Below, one piece after another: positions 26,013 through 34,779 of a DNA stretch of 64,000 nucleotides. The stretch spans positions 1 to 64,000 of the forward strand of contig SSGH01000024.1 in NCBI GenBank assembly GCA_008015835.1, in the 5' to 3' direction. The DNA comes from Lysobacter sp. (lineage in GTDB: Bacteria > Pseudomonadota > Gammaproteobacteria > Xanthomonadales > Xanthomonadaceae). Both the position numbers and the translations under genes were made by a program. The notes below the pieces were generated by a model. That model did no database searches. It saw nothing but the letters and a program-made list of their open reading frames with translations, and was not told the DNA's origin. The first letter of the stretch is position 1. Every line of letters starts with the position of its first letter.

Positions 26013-26488
26013 ACGCCGCCGATCCCTCGTCGTCCCGAAACGATTCCGACGCCCCGTCGACGCTTGATGCCGAGACGCGCGCCCTGTGCGCGACGCAGGC
26101 GCGCTGGCTGGAGGCCTGCGCGATCTTCGGCGGCATCGGCCTGTTCGCCGCAGGACTGGCCGCGCTGTGCCTCGCCACCGGCGCGGGCTACGATCTGCTG
26201 CGCGCGCTCGCCTGCGTCGCGGTCGCGCTGCTGCCGTTCGAGCGTTTTCTGGCGCTGCGGCTGCGCTTCGATCGCGGCTTGTTCGCCGATCTGGCCGCGG
26301 CGCGCATCGCCGATCTGCCGACGTTGGATCGCGCGCTGGCCGCATCGGGCCTGCGTCGCGCCAGCGCCGGCCCCACCCGCACGCTCGCCGACCGCGTGCG
26401 CGGCACGCGGCGGCTGTGGCGCGCGCATGCGGCGGTCGCGACGGCGCAGCTCTTGTTATCCTTGGCCGCGGCGGCGTTGCGCATTTGA
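26009..26488 (+). CDS. Hypothetical inner-membrane protein of lipid operon
   Basis: A 159-residue protein with hydrophobic stretches at residues ~30-75 (ACAIFGGIGLFAAGLAALCL, LLRALACVAVALLPFERFLA) and at the C-terminus (TAQLLLSLAAAALRI). Between them is a soluble segment (ARIADLPTLDRALAASGLRR). I recognise no family. Translational coupling (ATGA) to the PAP2-DSP gene and the position before the acyltransferase suggest a subunit or scaffold of the same lipid pathway. That is an inference from order alone. Confidence 0.65.
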   Translation: MNAADPSSSRNDSDAPSTLDAETRALCATQARWLEACAIFGGIGLFAAGLAALCLATGAGYDLLRALACVAVALLPFERFLALRLRFDRGLFADLAAARIADLPTLDRALAASGLRRASAGPTRTLADRVRGTRRLWRAHAAVATAQLLLSLAAAALRI

Positions 26489-26567
26489 TCGACGCGCCGC
26501 GGTCGCCCGGGGCGACATCGCTCGCATCGCACGTCATGTACGTACACGCCGCACGCATCGGATCGCC

Positions 26568-27293
26568 ATGCTCGAATCGCTGGTCGCCTCGCTCATCATC
26601 GCTTTCGTCAAACTGCTGACCGGCGCGCAGGCGTTCGCGCGCGGGTTTCGGCCGCACGCCGCGCAGCGCATCTATTTCGCCAATCACGCCAGCCACGGCG
26701 ATTTCGTGCTGCTGTGGGCCACGCTGCCGCCGTACCTGCGGCGCAAAGCGCGGCCGGTGGCCGGCGCCGATTATTGGAACAAAAGCGCGCTGCGGCGCTA
26801 CATCGCCGGCCGCGTGTTCCGCGCGGTGCTGATCGACCGCGAGCGCAAAGAGGACAGCCCCGACCCGGTGCAGCAGATGGTCGAGGCGCTGTCGTCGGGC
26901 TGTTCGCTGATTCTGTTTCCCGAAGGCACGCGCAACACCACCGATCGAATTCTGTTGCCGTTCAAAAGCGGCTTGTTCCATCTGGCCGCGCGCTACCCGC
27001 GCGCCGAACTGGTGCCGGTGTGGATCAACAACCTCGGCCGGGTGATGCCCAAAGGCGAGCCGCTGCCGATCCCGTTGCTATGCACGGTGACGTTCGGTGC
27101 GACCTTGCCGCGTCTCGACAGCGAAGACAAGGCCGCGTTCCTGCAGCGCGCCCGCGAAGCGTTACTCGCGCTGCGGCCGGAGTCGCCCGATGACGAAGCC
27201 CCCAGCAATGACATACCCAGCGACGAGGCATCGAACGTCACCGCATCGAGCGATTCCGCGACGCCGAACGCCGCACCGAAGGACACCGACTGA
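26568..27293 (+). CDS. PlsC-like 1-acylglycerol-3-phosphate acyltransferase
   Basis: A 241-residue acyltransferase. The N-terminal hydrophobic segment is followed by the H(x4)D motif NHASHGD (residue ~43), the RxxxRY-type segment SALRRYIAGRVF, and the FPEGTR motif (ILFPEGTRNTTD). The last ~35 residues are a low-complexity Asp/Ser/Asn tail. It would acylate a lysophospholipid in the pathway encoded by this operon. The TGA overlaps the ATG of the CdsA-like gene. The presence of an acyltransferase here is an addition to the E. coli ynbABCD set as I know it. Confidence 0.85.
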   Translation: MLESLVASLIIAFVKLLTGAQAFARGFRPHAAQRIYFANHASHGDFVLLWATLPPYLRRKARPVAGADYWNKSALRRYIAGRVFRAVLIDRERKEDSPDPVQQMVEALSSGCSLILFPEGTRNTTDRILLPFKSGLFHLAARYPRAELVPVWINNLGRVMPKGEPLPIPLLCTVTFGATLPRLDSEDKAAFLQRAREALLALRPESPDDEAPSNDIPSDEASNVTASSDSATPNAAPKDTD

Positions 27294-28243
27294 TGCAAAA
27301 TCCATTTCCCACGCTGTACGCCCTGCCGATTTTTCTCGGCGCCGCCGGCGTGCTGTCGGTCGCCACCATCGTCGGCTGGGTGCTGAAGCAGCGCTATGCG
27401 CCGGACGAAGCGCATTCGACCATCGACAATCTCAACAGCCGCATCCGCGCGTGGTGGTGGATGGTCGGCGTGCTCGCGGTCGCGTTCTGGTTGGGCAAGG
27501 CCGGCGTGATCGTGCTGTTCGGGCTATTGTCGTTCTTCGCGCTGCGCGAATTCATCACCCTGTGCTACACGCGCCGCGGCGACCACACGGTGTTGCTGCT
27601 GAGTTTCTTCATCGCGCTGCCGATGCAGTACGCGCTGATCTGGATCGATTGGTACGGGCTGTATTCGATCTTCATCCCGGTCTACGCGTTCTTGATCCTA
27701 CCGATCTTCGCCGCGCTCGGCGCCGACACCACGCGTTTTCTCGAGCGCGCCTCGAAAGTGCAGTGGGGCTTGATGATCTGCGTGTTCTGCCTGTCGCACG
27801 TGCCGGCGCTGATGACGCTGAACATTCCCGGTTACGAAGGTCGCAATCTGCTGTTGATCGCCTTCCTGGTGCTGGTGGTGCAAGGCAGCGACGTGCTGCA
27901 GTACATCTGGGGCAAGCTGCTGGGCAAACATAAAGTCGCGCCCGCGCTGTCGCCGTCGAAAACCTGGGAAGGCCTGATCGGCGGCGTCGCCAGCGCCACC
28001 GCCCTCGGCGCCCTCGTCCACGGCATCACCCCGTTCACCGCGGGCGAAGCCGCGATGGTGGCCTTGGTCATCTGTTTGATGGGCTTCTTCGGCGGCCTGG
28101 TGATGTCCGCGATCAAGCGCGACCGCGGCGTGAAGGACTGGGGCAGCATGATCGAAGGCCACGGCGGCATGCTCGACCGCCTCGACTCCGTCGTCTTCGC
28201 CGCCCCGATTTTTTTCCACATCGTGCGATACGGCTGGGTGTAA
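27293..28243 (+). CDS. CdsA-like phosphatidate cytidylyltransferase (YnbB-like)
   Basis: A 316-residue polytopic membrane enzyme making CDP-diacylglycerol from phosphatidate and CTP. The CdsA signature is visible at the C-terminus: SAIKRDRGVKDWGSMIEGHG, followed by GMLDRLDS. About eight membrane helices precede it. It is last in the ynb-like operon. Its product is the substrate of the first gene (21992-22621), so the operon is closed on itself. A housekeeping cdsA is expected elsewhere (near the rseP/bamA region in relatives), making this a dedicated paralogue. Confidence 0.88.
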   Translation: MQNPFPTLYALPIFLGAAGVLSVATIVGWVLKQRYAPDEAHSTIDNLNSRIRAWWWMVGVLAVAFWLGKAGVIVLFGLLSFFALREFITLCYTRRGDHTVLLLSFFIALPMQYALIWIDWYGLYSIFIPVYAFLILPIFAALGADTTRFLERASKVQWGLMICVFCLSHVPALMTLNIPGYEGRNLLLIAFLVLVVQGSDVLQYIWGKLLGKHKVAPALSPSKTWEGLIGGVASATALGALVHGITPFTAGEAAMVALVICLMGFFGGLVMSAIKRDRGVKDWGSMIEGHGGMLDRLDSVVFAAPIFFHIVRYGWV

Positions 28244-28248
28244 CGGAC

Positions 28249-28276
28249 GTAGGGTGGGCCCCTGGCCCACCATCGC
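28249..28276 (+). repeat. REP element, family A, left copy
   Basis: A 28-nt element beginning GTAGGGTGGGCC, with internal dyad GTGGGCC/GGCCCAC. It starts 5 nt after the CdsA-like stop and may act as its terminator. An exact reverse-complement copy is at 29481-29508. DNA immediately to the right turns AT-rich. Confidence 0.9.
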
Positions 28277-28407
28277 GATGTTTCTGTTACGTCAATTAAC
28301 AACTGGAATTACCGAACTTCGACAATCCTTCGAATTTCTCGATAGTATGTTAAGGCTATTCACATTTTCTTCGGACTTCACCATCAAATTTCATAAATGG
28401 AGTTTTT

Positions 28408-29370
28408 GTGGCTCTCGACCTTTCTGACACGCTTGTCGTTGGAATATCTGCGACCGCCTTGTTCGACTTAAAAGAGGCAGACGCTGTCTTCAAGAAAAAA
28501 TACCAAGATGATCCTGATACGGCCATCTCAGAATATCGGCAATACATGTTAGAAAGAGAAGAGCTTGGGCTTGCTGATGGCACCGGCATGCCTCTAGTAA
28601 AAGCCTTGCTTGGCCTCAACAAGCACAAAAAAACTGGAGAGGGCCCTCTCGTCGAGGTTGTCGTAATGTCGAGAAACAGCCCAGAGACTGGCGTTCGAGT
28701 TTTCAACAACATACGCACAAGAAACCTGCCTATCAGCAGGCACGCTTTCACGGGCGGCGAGTCCGTCGTAGATTATTTGGAGGCTTATGACGTAGATCTT
28801 TTTTTAACAACGAATGTTGCAGATGCCCAACAAGTCATCGACGGAAAAGCCTGCGCAGCTGCGGTCGTAAAGGAGCCGCCAAGCGAAAGCGTTCGACTTA
28901 GAGAAGATCAAGTTCGAATCGCTTTTGATGGCGATGCCGTGTTATTCGATGACAGTAGCGAAATCGTATATAAAACCGAAGGCATGTCTACTTTTCATAG
29001 GATTGAAAATGAAAAGCAAGACGAACCTATGGCTGAAGGGCCTTATGCAACTCTTTTGAGAAAGCTTTCACGACTGCAAGAAAGATTGCCGTTTAGCGTG
29101 GAGCTTTCTCCTGTACGTATTGCGATCGTTACAGCTAGGAATTCGCCTGCAGAAATGCGGGTCATTAAAACACTCAGGCACTGGGGGATTTACGTAAATG
29201 AGATATTTTTTCTCGGCGGTGTCGACAAAACAAAGATACTGAAAGCTTTCAAACCTCACATTTTCTTCGACGATCAAGATCTGCATCTCGATCCCGCTGC
29301 AAAGCACGTTCCTTCTGGGAAAGTTCCTTATCAATCAACATCTCCTTTAAATGATAAGGATAAGAAATAA
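28408..29370 (+). CDS. Cytosolic 5'-nucleotidase family protein
   Basis: A 320-residue protein of the bacterial 5'-nucleotidase family related to eukaryotic cytosolic IMP/GMP nucleotidases (HAD superfamily). Supporting segments are VVGISATALFDLKEAD at the N-terminus, VEVVVMSRNSPETGVRVF, RHAFTGGES, and the late HIFFDDQDLH acidic pair. It would dephosphorylate nucleoside monophosphates. It starts with GTG at 28408, with GGAG 5 nt upstream. Codon usage and GC content are far lower than in all neighbours (AAA, ATA and TTA codons are common). The gene sits alone between inverted REP copies, so recent transfer is likely. The 127 nt upstream are AT-rich and should hold its own promoter. Confidence 0.82.
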   Translation: MALDLSDTLVVGISATALFDLKEADAVFKKKYQDDPDTAISEYRQYMLEREELGLADGTGMPLVKALLGLNKHKKTGEGPLVEVVVMSRNSPETGVRVFNNIRTRNLPISRHAFTGGESVVDYLEAYDVDLFLTTNVADAQQVIDGKACAAAVVKEPPSESVRLREDQVRIAFDGDAVLFDDSSEIVYKTEGMSTFHRIENEKQDEPMAEGPYATLLRKLSRLQERLPFSVELSPVRIAIVTARNSPAEMRVIKTLRHWGIYVNEIFFLGGVDKTKILKAFKPHIFFDDQDLHLDPAAKHVPSGKVPYQSTSPLNDKDKK

Positions 29371-29480
29371 AATTCAGATTTACACATGGGGCGGGACAAA
29401 GTCAGCACGTCTTCAAGGTAAATCTGACACACCCGTGATAGTCCATTAATTCGACCATTGGCAAGCTCGGCTGGAACGCT

Positions 29481-29508
29481 GCGATGGTGGGCCAGGGGCC
29501 CACCCTAC
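29481..29508 (-). repeat. REP element, family A, right copy (inverted)
   Basis: An exact 28/28 reverse complement of 28249-28276. GC-rich host sequence resumes here. The stop codon of the minus-strand gene at 29511 lies 2 nt beyond. The 110 nt between the nucleotidase stop and this copy show no other feature. Confidence 0.9.
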
Positions 29509-29510
29509 GC

Positions 29511-30005
29511 TTACAAACCCGCAACGCCGCGGACCATGTCCGCGCCGATGTCCAACCATTCGGCGAGCGCTCGCCGATCCGCGTCGAATATCGTGTCCGG
29601 CGGCGCGCCGACCATACGACCGACGCTCGTGAGCGAGAACGCCTTGTCGTAAAGCGTAAGCCGCGCAGCGATGCCGCCGAACGACGCGTCGCGACCGGTC
29701 GCACGGCAAGCGTGCGCGACATCGTCGAGCATGTTCAATGCGTTGAGTAACGCTTCGGCGTCCATCGACGAACCGCCGCGAAGATTCGCGATGAGCGCAT
29801 CGAGGTCGATCGTCGACGGCTCGTCGTCGATCGCGACTCCCGGGTGACTCGCCTGCCAACGTTCCGTCAACGCGGGTAACGACTCGGCGACGAATGCACG
29901 ATCGGCGGCTCGAACGATCGCGCCCTTCGGATCGCGCACCGACCGCCATGCGAACCAATGCTCGACGCCGCGGCTTTTCAAGCAAACGGGAAGCATCGTC
30001 GTCAT
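29511..30005 (-). CDS. Hypothetical protein
   Basis: A 164-residue soluble protein with no recognised domain. It begins [20 protein letters not shown] and contains an acidic middle ([20 protein letters not shown]) and a helical C-terminus ([20 protein letters not shown]). It has no signal peptide. The stop is adjacent to the REP copy at 29481. The start at 30005 is divergent from mutM with 68 nt between them. GC content is normal for the host. Confidence 0.6.
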   Translation of the reverse strand: MTTMLPVCLKSRGVEHWFAWRSVRDPKGAIVRAADRAFVAESLPALTERWQASHPGVAIDDEPSTIDLDALIANLRGGSSMDAEALLNALNMLDDVAHACRATGRDASFGGIAARLTLYDKAFSLTSVGRMVGAPPDTIFDADRRALAEWLDIGADMVRGVAGL

Positions 30006-30073
30006 CTCGTGTCCATACCGAAGCGGCGACTGCCGCGCAGTATCATGCAGGCAATTCCACGCGATCCACCCCC

Positions 30074-31024
30074 ATGCCCGAACTCCCCGAAGTCGAAACC
30101 ACGCGTCGTGGGCTCGCGCCGCATCTGGAAGGACGGCGCGTGCTGGAGGTGACGCTGCGCCGCGAGGATCTGCGGTGGCCGATTCCGAAGGACATCCGCA
30201 GGTTGTTGCCGGGGCAGCGGATCGATGCGGTGCGGCGTCGGGCGAAGTATTTGCTGATGGACACTGCGGCGGGCACCGCGATTTGGCATTTGGGCATGTC
30301 CGGCAGCATGCGGGTGTTGCCGGCGGATACGCCGGTGCAGACGCACGATCACGTGGACCTGTTGATCGAACCGGCGATCGATGCGGCGAGCGGTTCCCCC
30401 ACTCCAGCCCTCCCCCGCACGCGGGGGAGGGGGAAAAGCGCCGATGCGCGCACAGGCGAACGCAGTCCGCGCGTGCTGCGCTTCAACGATCCGCGCCGGT
30501 TCGGCTGTTTGCTGTGGCAAGCGCCGGGCGAGACGCACGAATTGTTGCGCGATCTGGGGCCGGAGCCGCTGGCCGATGCCGACGGCGAAAACGGTTACAG
30601 CGACGCGAACGCGCGCGGCGAGGCCTTCAGCGGCGATTATCTGTACGAGCGCAGCCGCGGGCGCAGCGCGCCGGTGAAGGCATTCCTGATGGATCAGCGC
30701 ATCGTGGTGGGCGTGGGCAATATCTACGCAGCGGAAGCGCTGTTCATGGCCGGGGTATCGCCGCTGCGCGCGGCGGGCAAAGTTTCGCGCGAGCGCTACG
30801 GCGCGATCGCGGATGCGGTGCGCGCGATCCTGGGTTACGCGATCGCGCGCGGCGGCACCACCTTGCGCGATTTCCTCAGCCCGGACGGCGCGCCCGGATA
30901 CTTCGAGCAGGAACTGTCGGCCTACGGGCGCGGCGGCGAGCCCTGCCCGCGCTGCGGCAGGCCGATGAAGCAGGCGCTACTGGCCCAGCGCGCGACGGTG
31001 TGGTGCGGGCATTGCCAGAAGTGA
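30074..31024 (+). CDS. mutM: Formamidopyrimidine-DNA glycosylase with REP-derived insert
   Basis: Base-excision repair enzyme that removes 8-oxoguanine and formamidopyrimidines. The catalytic N-terminus [13 protein letters not shown] begins at 30074, which fixes the start since Pro2 must be exposed. The C-terminal zinc finger [10 protein letters not shown]...CGHC and the helix-two-turn-helix region ([12 protein letters not shown]) are intact. The length is 316 residues against about 270 for the family. Most of the excess is residues ~100-132, between HVDLLIE and [12 protein letters not shown], where MutM proteins normally have a tight turn. That insert is the translation of a family B REP palindrome. 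Confidence 0.93.
   Translation: MPELPEVETTRRGLAPHLEGRRVLEVTLRREDLRWPIPKDIRRLLPGQRIDAVRRRAKYLLMDTAAGTAIWHLGMSGSMRVLPADTPVQTHDHVDLLIEPAIDAASGSPTPALPRTRGRGKSADARTGERSPRVLRFNDPRRFGCLLWQAPGETHELLRDLGPEPLADADGENGYSDANARGEAFSGDYLYERSRGRSAPVKAFLMDQRIVVGVGNIYAAEALFMAGVSPLRAAGKVSRERYGAIADAVRAILGYAIARGGTTLRDFLSPDGAPGYFEQELSAYGRGGEPCPRCGRPMKQALLAQRATVWCGHCQK
30395..30440. repeat. REP element, family B, inside mutM
   Basis: The core is a perfect 11-bp stem with a 2-nt loop (CCCTCCCCCGC at 30408-30418, GCGGGGGAGGG at 30421-30431). It is surrounded by sequence like the other family B elements. It is in frame with mutM and adds no stop. Confidence 0.85.
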
Positions 31025-31091
31025 GACGGCGGCACGCGGCAGTGCCGGGCGCAGGCGCATTCGCGCTATAGTCGCGGTCTATGAGGGGCTT

Positions 31092-31670
31092 ATGACCGAA
31101 CCGTCCGAACCCGCGATCACCCAATGGCTGGACGCCGCGCGCGAAGGCGACCGTCAGGCGTTGGATCGCGTGCTGTCCACGCTGTACAACGAACTGCATG
31201 CGATGGCGCGGCGCCAGCTCGCCGGCCAGTACGGGCAGACGCTCGACGCCACCGCCTTGGTGCACGAGGCGTATCTCAAACTGATCGGCCGCCGCGACGT
31301 GCAGTTCGACGATCGCGCGCATTTCTTCGCCTACGCCGCCTCGGCGATGCGCAGCGTGGTGGTGGATTACGCGCGTCAGCGCTTGGCGCAAAAGCGCGGC
31401 GGCGATCTGCACCGCGTCACCGAATTGCCCGACGACGTCGAAGGCGGCCTGCGCCTGGACGAAGACCTGTTGGCCTTGGACACGGCCCTGACCAAGCTGG
31501 CGCAGGTGGACGTGAAGCTCGCGCAAATCGTGGAGCTGCGCTACTTCGCCGGCTTGTCCGAGCAGGAGATCGCCGAACTGCTGCAGCGCTCCGAACGCAG
31601 CATCCGCCGCGACTGGCAGAAGGCGCGCATGTTCTTGCTGGCGTCGCTGGGCGAGCCGGACGGTCGCTGA
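31092..31670 (+). CDS. ECF-like RNA polymerase sigma factor
   Basis: A 192-residue sigma-70-family protein of the group often paired with Ser/Thr kinases. Region 2 is represented by LYNELHAMARRQL and ATALVHEAYLKLIGRRD. Region 4 is a helix-turn-helix in FAGLSEQEIAELLQRSERSI. An N-terminal ATG at 31081 is out of frame; 31092 gives the family-typical start. The 101 nt to the kinase gene contain no other ORF. No anti-sigma gene is visible, which suggests control through the kinase rather than a classic anti-sigma factor (inference). Confidence 0.88.
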   Translation: MTEPSEPAITQWLDAAREGDRQALDRVLSTLYNELHAMARRQLAGQYGQTLDATALVHEAYLKLIGRRDVQFDDRAHFFAYAASAMRSVVVDYARQRLAQKRGGDLHRVTELPDDVEGGLRLDEDLLALDTALTKLAQVDVKLAQIVELRYFAGLSEQEIAELLQRSERSIRRDWQKARMFLLASLGEPDGR

Positions 31671-31771
31671 GCCGAGCGCCCGATTCGATCTGCCGCGTTT
31701 AGCGATCGTGCGGTTCGGTGGTACTTTGATGACCCGCGCTTACGCCCGAACGGCCCCGACCGACTGACCCG

Positions 31772-34729
31772 ATGGACGCCGAACGCTGGCAGCGGCTCTC
31801 GCCGCTGCTCGACGCCCTGATCGAACTCGACGCCGCCGAACGCACCGCGCGGTTGGTCGAACTGCGCGAGGAAGACGTCGAGCTCGCCGACGAGTTGGAA
31901 AAACTGCTGTCGCTGGAAGACGAGCACCAGGATTTCCTCAGCGAACCGCTAGTCACGCCGCCGCCGTCGGCGAAGCCCGACACGATGATCGGGCCGTACA
32001 AGCTGGAGCGCATGCTGGGCGAAGGCGGCATGGGTCAGGTGTGGTTGGCGCGGCGCGCCGACGGCCTGTACCAACGCCGCGTCGCGCTGAAACTGCTGCG
32101 CCCGGGCTTGGCCGACCCGAACCTGCGGCAACGCTTCAATCGCGAGCGTCAGATTCTGGCGCGGCTGGGCCATCCGCATATCGCCAGCCTGCTCGACGCC
32201 GGGATCAGCGTCGATAACCAACCGTATTTGGCGCTGGAATACGTCGAAGGCGAGGCGATCACCGATTGGTGCCGCGGTCGCGATTTGGACACCGAAGAGC
32301 GCGTGCGCCTGTTCTTGCAGGTCTGCGAAGCGGTGAGCCACGCGCACGCGAACTTGATCGTGCATCGCGACCTCAAGCCGTCCAACATCCTGGTCACGCC
32401 GCTGGACGAAGTGCGGCTGCTGGATTTCGGCATCGCGAAATTGTTGGACAGCCCCGAACCCGGGCGCGACAGCACGCGCACCGAAGTGCGCGCCTTCACC
32501 CTGCACTACGCCGCGCCCGAACAGATTCGCGGCGAGCCGGTCACCACCATGACCGACGTGTATTCACTGGGCGTGGTGCTGTACGAATTGCTGGCCGAGA
32601 CCAAACCGTATCGGCTCAGCCGCCAGAGCGACGCGGCGTGGGAAGAGGCGATTCTGCTGACCGATCCGCAGAAGCCCTCGCTGAACCTGCAGCGCGAAGC
32701 GGACAGCGACCCGTCGCGCAAACAGGCCCTGCGCCGCCGCACGCGAGAAATCGCGGGCGACCTGGACAACATCGTGCTCAAGGCGCTGTCGAAGCGACCG
32801 GAGCAACGCTATGCGTCGGTCGAGGCGTTCGCGCTCGATCTGGAGCGTTACCTGGAAGGCAAGCCGGTGCTGGCGCGGCCGCAGAGCCTGGCCTATCGCA
32901 GCCACAAATTCATGCACCGTCACCGCTGGGTGTTGGCGACCGCGGCGTTGATTCTCTCGGTGCTGACTTCCGCGCTGGGCTTGGTGACGTGGCAGGCGGA
33001 GCAAGCGAAGAAAGAGGCGAACCGCGCGCAGGCGCTACAGAACTTCGTGACCGGTTTGTTCGAGCAAACCGGCGGCACGTCCACCGGGCCGCTCGATGTG
33101 CGCGAATTGCTGCGCGCGGGCGAACAGCGCGCCAATCGCGAGTTGGCGGCGCAGCCGTTGACCCGCGCGGAGCTGTTCGGCGTGCTCGCGAAACTGCGCC
33201 TGAGCCTGGGCGATTACCAAGACGCCGAGCGCTTGTTGAAACTGCAGGCGACGTTGATCGAACCGTTGGAAGACGCGCCGGACAGTTTGCGCTTGACCTC
33301 GGCGTCGGATTTGGGCCGCGCGCAGCGGCAACTGGGCCAAGCGCAAGCCTGCGTGGCGCAGATGGCGCCGCTGGAAGTCTACGCGCGCCGGCTTCAGGGG
33401 CAATTGCCGGTGCACGCGGCGACGTTCTATTCCGAACTGGGCCGATGCCGCAGCGAAGCCGGCAAACCTAAACTCGCGCGCACGCTGTTTCAGCGCTCGC
33501 TCGAAATCCGGCGCAATACGCTGGACGACATCGCCGGCGTGGTCGAGAACCTGGGCGATTTGGCCGCGCTCGATCGCGACGACAACAAGCTGCCCGAGGC
33601 GTTGCGCGGCTATCGCAACGCGCTGGCGCAGTTGCAGGCGAGCGTCGGCGATCGTCACCCGCTGGCCATCGAGTTGCTGCGGAATTTGTGCGCGTTGGAG
33701 CGCAGGGCCGGGCATTTGGCGATCGCCGAGCGCGATTGCTACGACGCGCTGTCGCTGGCGTTGGAACTGCGCGGCGAGGATCACCCGGACGCGGTCGACG
33801 CACGGCGTCAATTCGCGGCGATTCTGGTCGACGAAGGCCGTTTGGACGAAGCCGAAGCGGCGTTCACGCAAACCCGCGCGCGGTTGGCGGCGCGGCTCGG
33901 CGAGCGTCACGCGAAAGTGGCGCGCGACGACAATAGTCTGGGCATCATCGCCTTCGAGCGCGGGGACACCGACGCCGCGCTGAAGCTGCTGGACCGCGCA
34001 TTGGCGACGCTGCGCAAAACGCCTCAGGACGAGTACTACCAAAACATTCTGTTCAACAAAGCGATGGTGCTGCACGACGCCGGGCGCGACCAAGCGGCGC
34101 TGACGCTGTTGCGCGAGGTCGAGCGCTTGCGGATCGCGCGCGTCGGCAAGGAACACGGGTTGATCGGCGACACCGCGCGCTTGATCGGCGAAGCGCTGGC
34201 GGGGTTGGGCCAGACTGCGGAAGCGCGGACCCGCTTGGAGCAAGCGGTGCGGTTGACCCACGAACAATACGACTCGACGCACCCGAACGCCTATCGCGCG
34301 ACGCTGTCGCTCGCGTTGTTCGATCTGCGCCGAATCGAAGACGACGCGAAGAAAGCCGCCAAGGCGACGGCCGGCCGCACGGCTCCCGAAGCGAACGCCG
34401 AAACGGCCGGCGAGGAAGCGACGTCCGAGGCTGGATCGACGTCGAGTCTCGATGCCGAGCGCAATGCCGTGCTGGCGCGATTGGAACCGTTGGCGGCCCT
34501 CCCGCAGGGCGACCCGGAATTGCGCAAAATCGCGTGGATCGCGAGCGCGACCATCGCCGCGACGCACTGCCGCTCGCCTACGATCGAGCGCGAGGGCGAG
34601 CCCGAAACCTTGTTGCCGACGAAGGCGTTGGCGACGCTGGACGCGCTGGAATCGAAGATCCGCGAGGCGATGCCGCAGGGCGGCTCGGTGCGGCGTCAAT
34701 TCGAACGGCTGCGCGCCGAATGCCTGTAA
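31772..34729 (+). CDS. Membrane Ser/Thr protein kinase with TPR region
   Basis: A 985-residue PknB-like kinase. An N-terminal ~65-residue helical segment (ERWQRLSPLLDALIELDAAE) is followed by the kinase domain from residue ~70. It has the Gly loop GEGGMGQVWLA, VALKLLRPG with the ATP Lys, HRDLKPSN and LLDFGIAKLL (DFG), and APEQIRG. All catalytic residues are present. A single membrane helix lies near residue 390 (WVLATAALILSVLTSALGLV). The remaining ~560 residues are TPR-type helical repeats, presumably periplasmic. It very likely forms a signalling pair with the upstream sigma factor. Confidence 0.9.
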   Translation: MDAERWQRLSPLLDALIELDAAERTARLVELREEDVELADELEKLLSLEDEHQDFLSEPLVTPPPSAKPDTMIGPYKLERMLGEGGMGQVWLARRADGLYQRRVALKLLRPGLADPNLRQRFNRERQILARLGHPHIASLLDAGISVDNQPYLALEYVEGEAITDWCRGRDLDTEERVRLFLQVCEAVSHAHANLIVHRDLKPSNILVTPLDEVRLLDFGIAKLLDSPEPGRDSTRTEVRAFTLHYAAPEQIRGEPVTTMTDVYSLGVVLYELLAETKPYRLSRQSDAAWEEAILLTDPQKPSLNLQREADSDPSRKQALRRRTREIAGDLDNIVLKALSKRPEQRYASVEAFALDLERYLEGKPVLARPQSLAYRSHKFMHRHRWVLATAALILSVLTSALGLVTWQAEQAKKEANRAQALQNFVTGLFEQTGGTSTGPLDVRELLRAGEQRANRELAAQPLTRAELFGVLAKLRLSLGDYQDAERLLKLQATLIEPLEDAPDSLRLTSASDLGRAQRQLGQAQACVAQMAPLEVYARRLQGQLPVHAATFYSELGRCRSEAGKPKLARTLFQRSLEIRRNTLDDIAGVVENLGDLAALDRDDNKLPEALRGYRNALAQLQASVGDRHPLAIELLRNLCALERRAGHLAIAERDCYDALSLALELRGEDHPDAVDARRQFAAILVDEGRLDEAEAAFTQTRARLAARLGERHAKVARDDNSLGIIAFERGDTDAALKLLDRALATLRKTPQDEYYQNILFNKAMVLHDAGRDQAALTLLREVERLRIARVGKEHGLIGDTARLIGEALAGLGQTAEARTRLEQAVRLTHEQYDSTHPNAYRATLSLALFDLRRIEDDAKKAAKATAGRTAPEANAETAGEEATSEAGSTSSLDAERNAVLARLEPLAALPQGDPELRKIAWIASATIAATHCRSPTIEREGEPETLLPTKALATLDALESKIREAMPQGGSVRRQFERLRAECL

Positions 34730-34779
34730 CGCACCATCGCTCCGCTATCATCGCAGCGATCGCCGCAAGGAGCTTCGCC

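Noticed and set aside
28281-28407. Specific promoter for the 5'-nucleotidase gene
   Set aside because: The region is AT-rich and several TATAAT-like hexamers can be read, but none with a convincing -35 at proper spacing.
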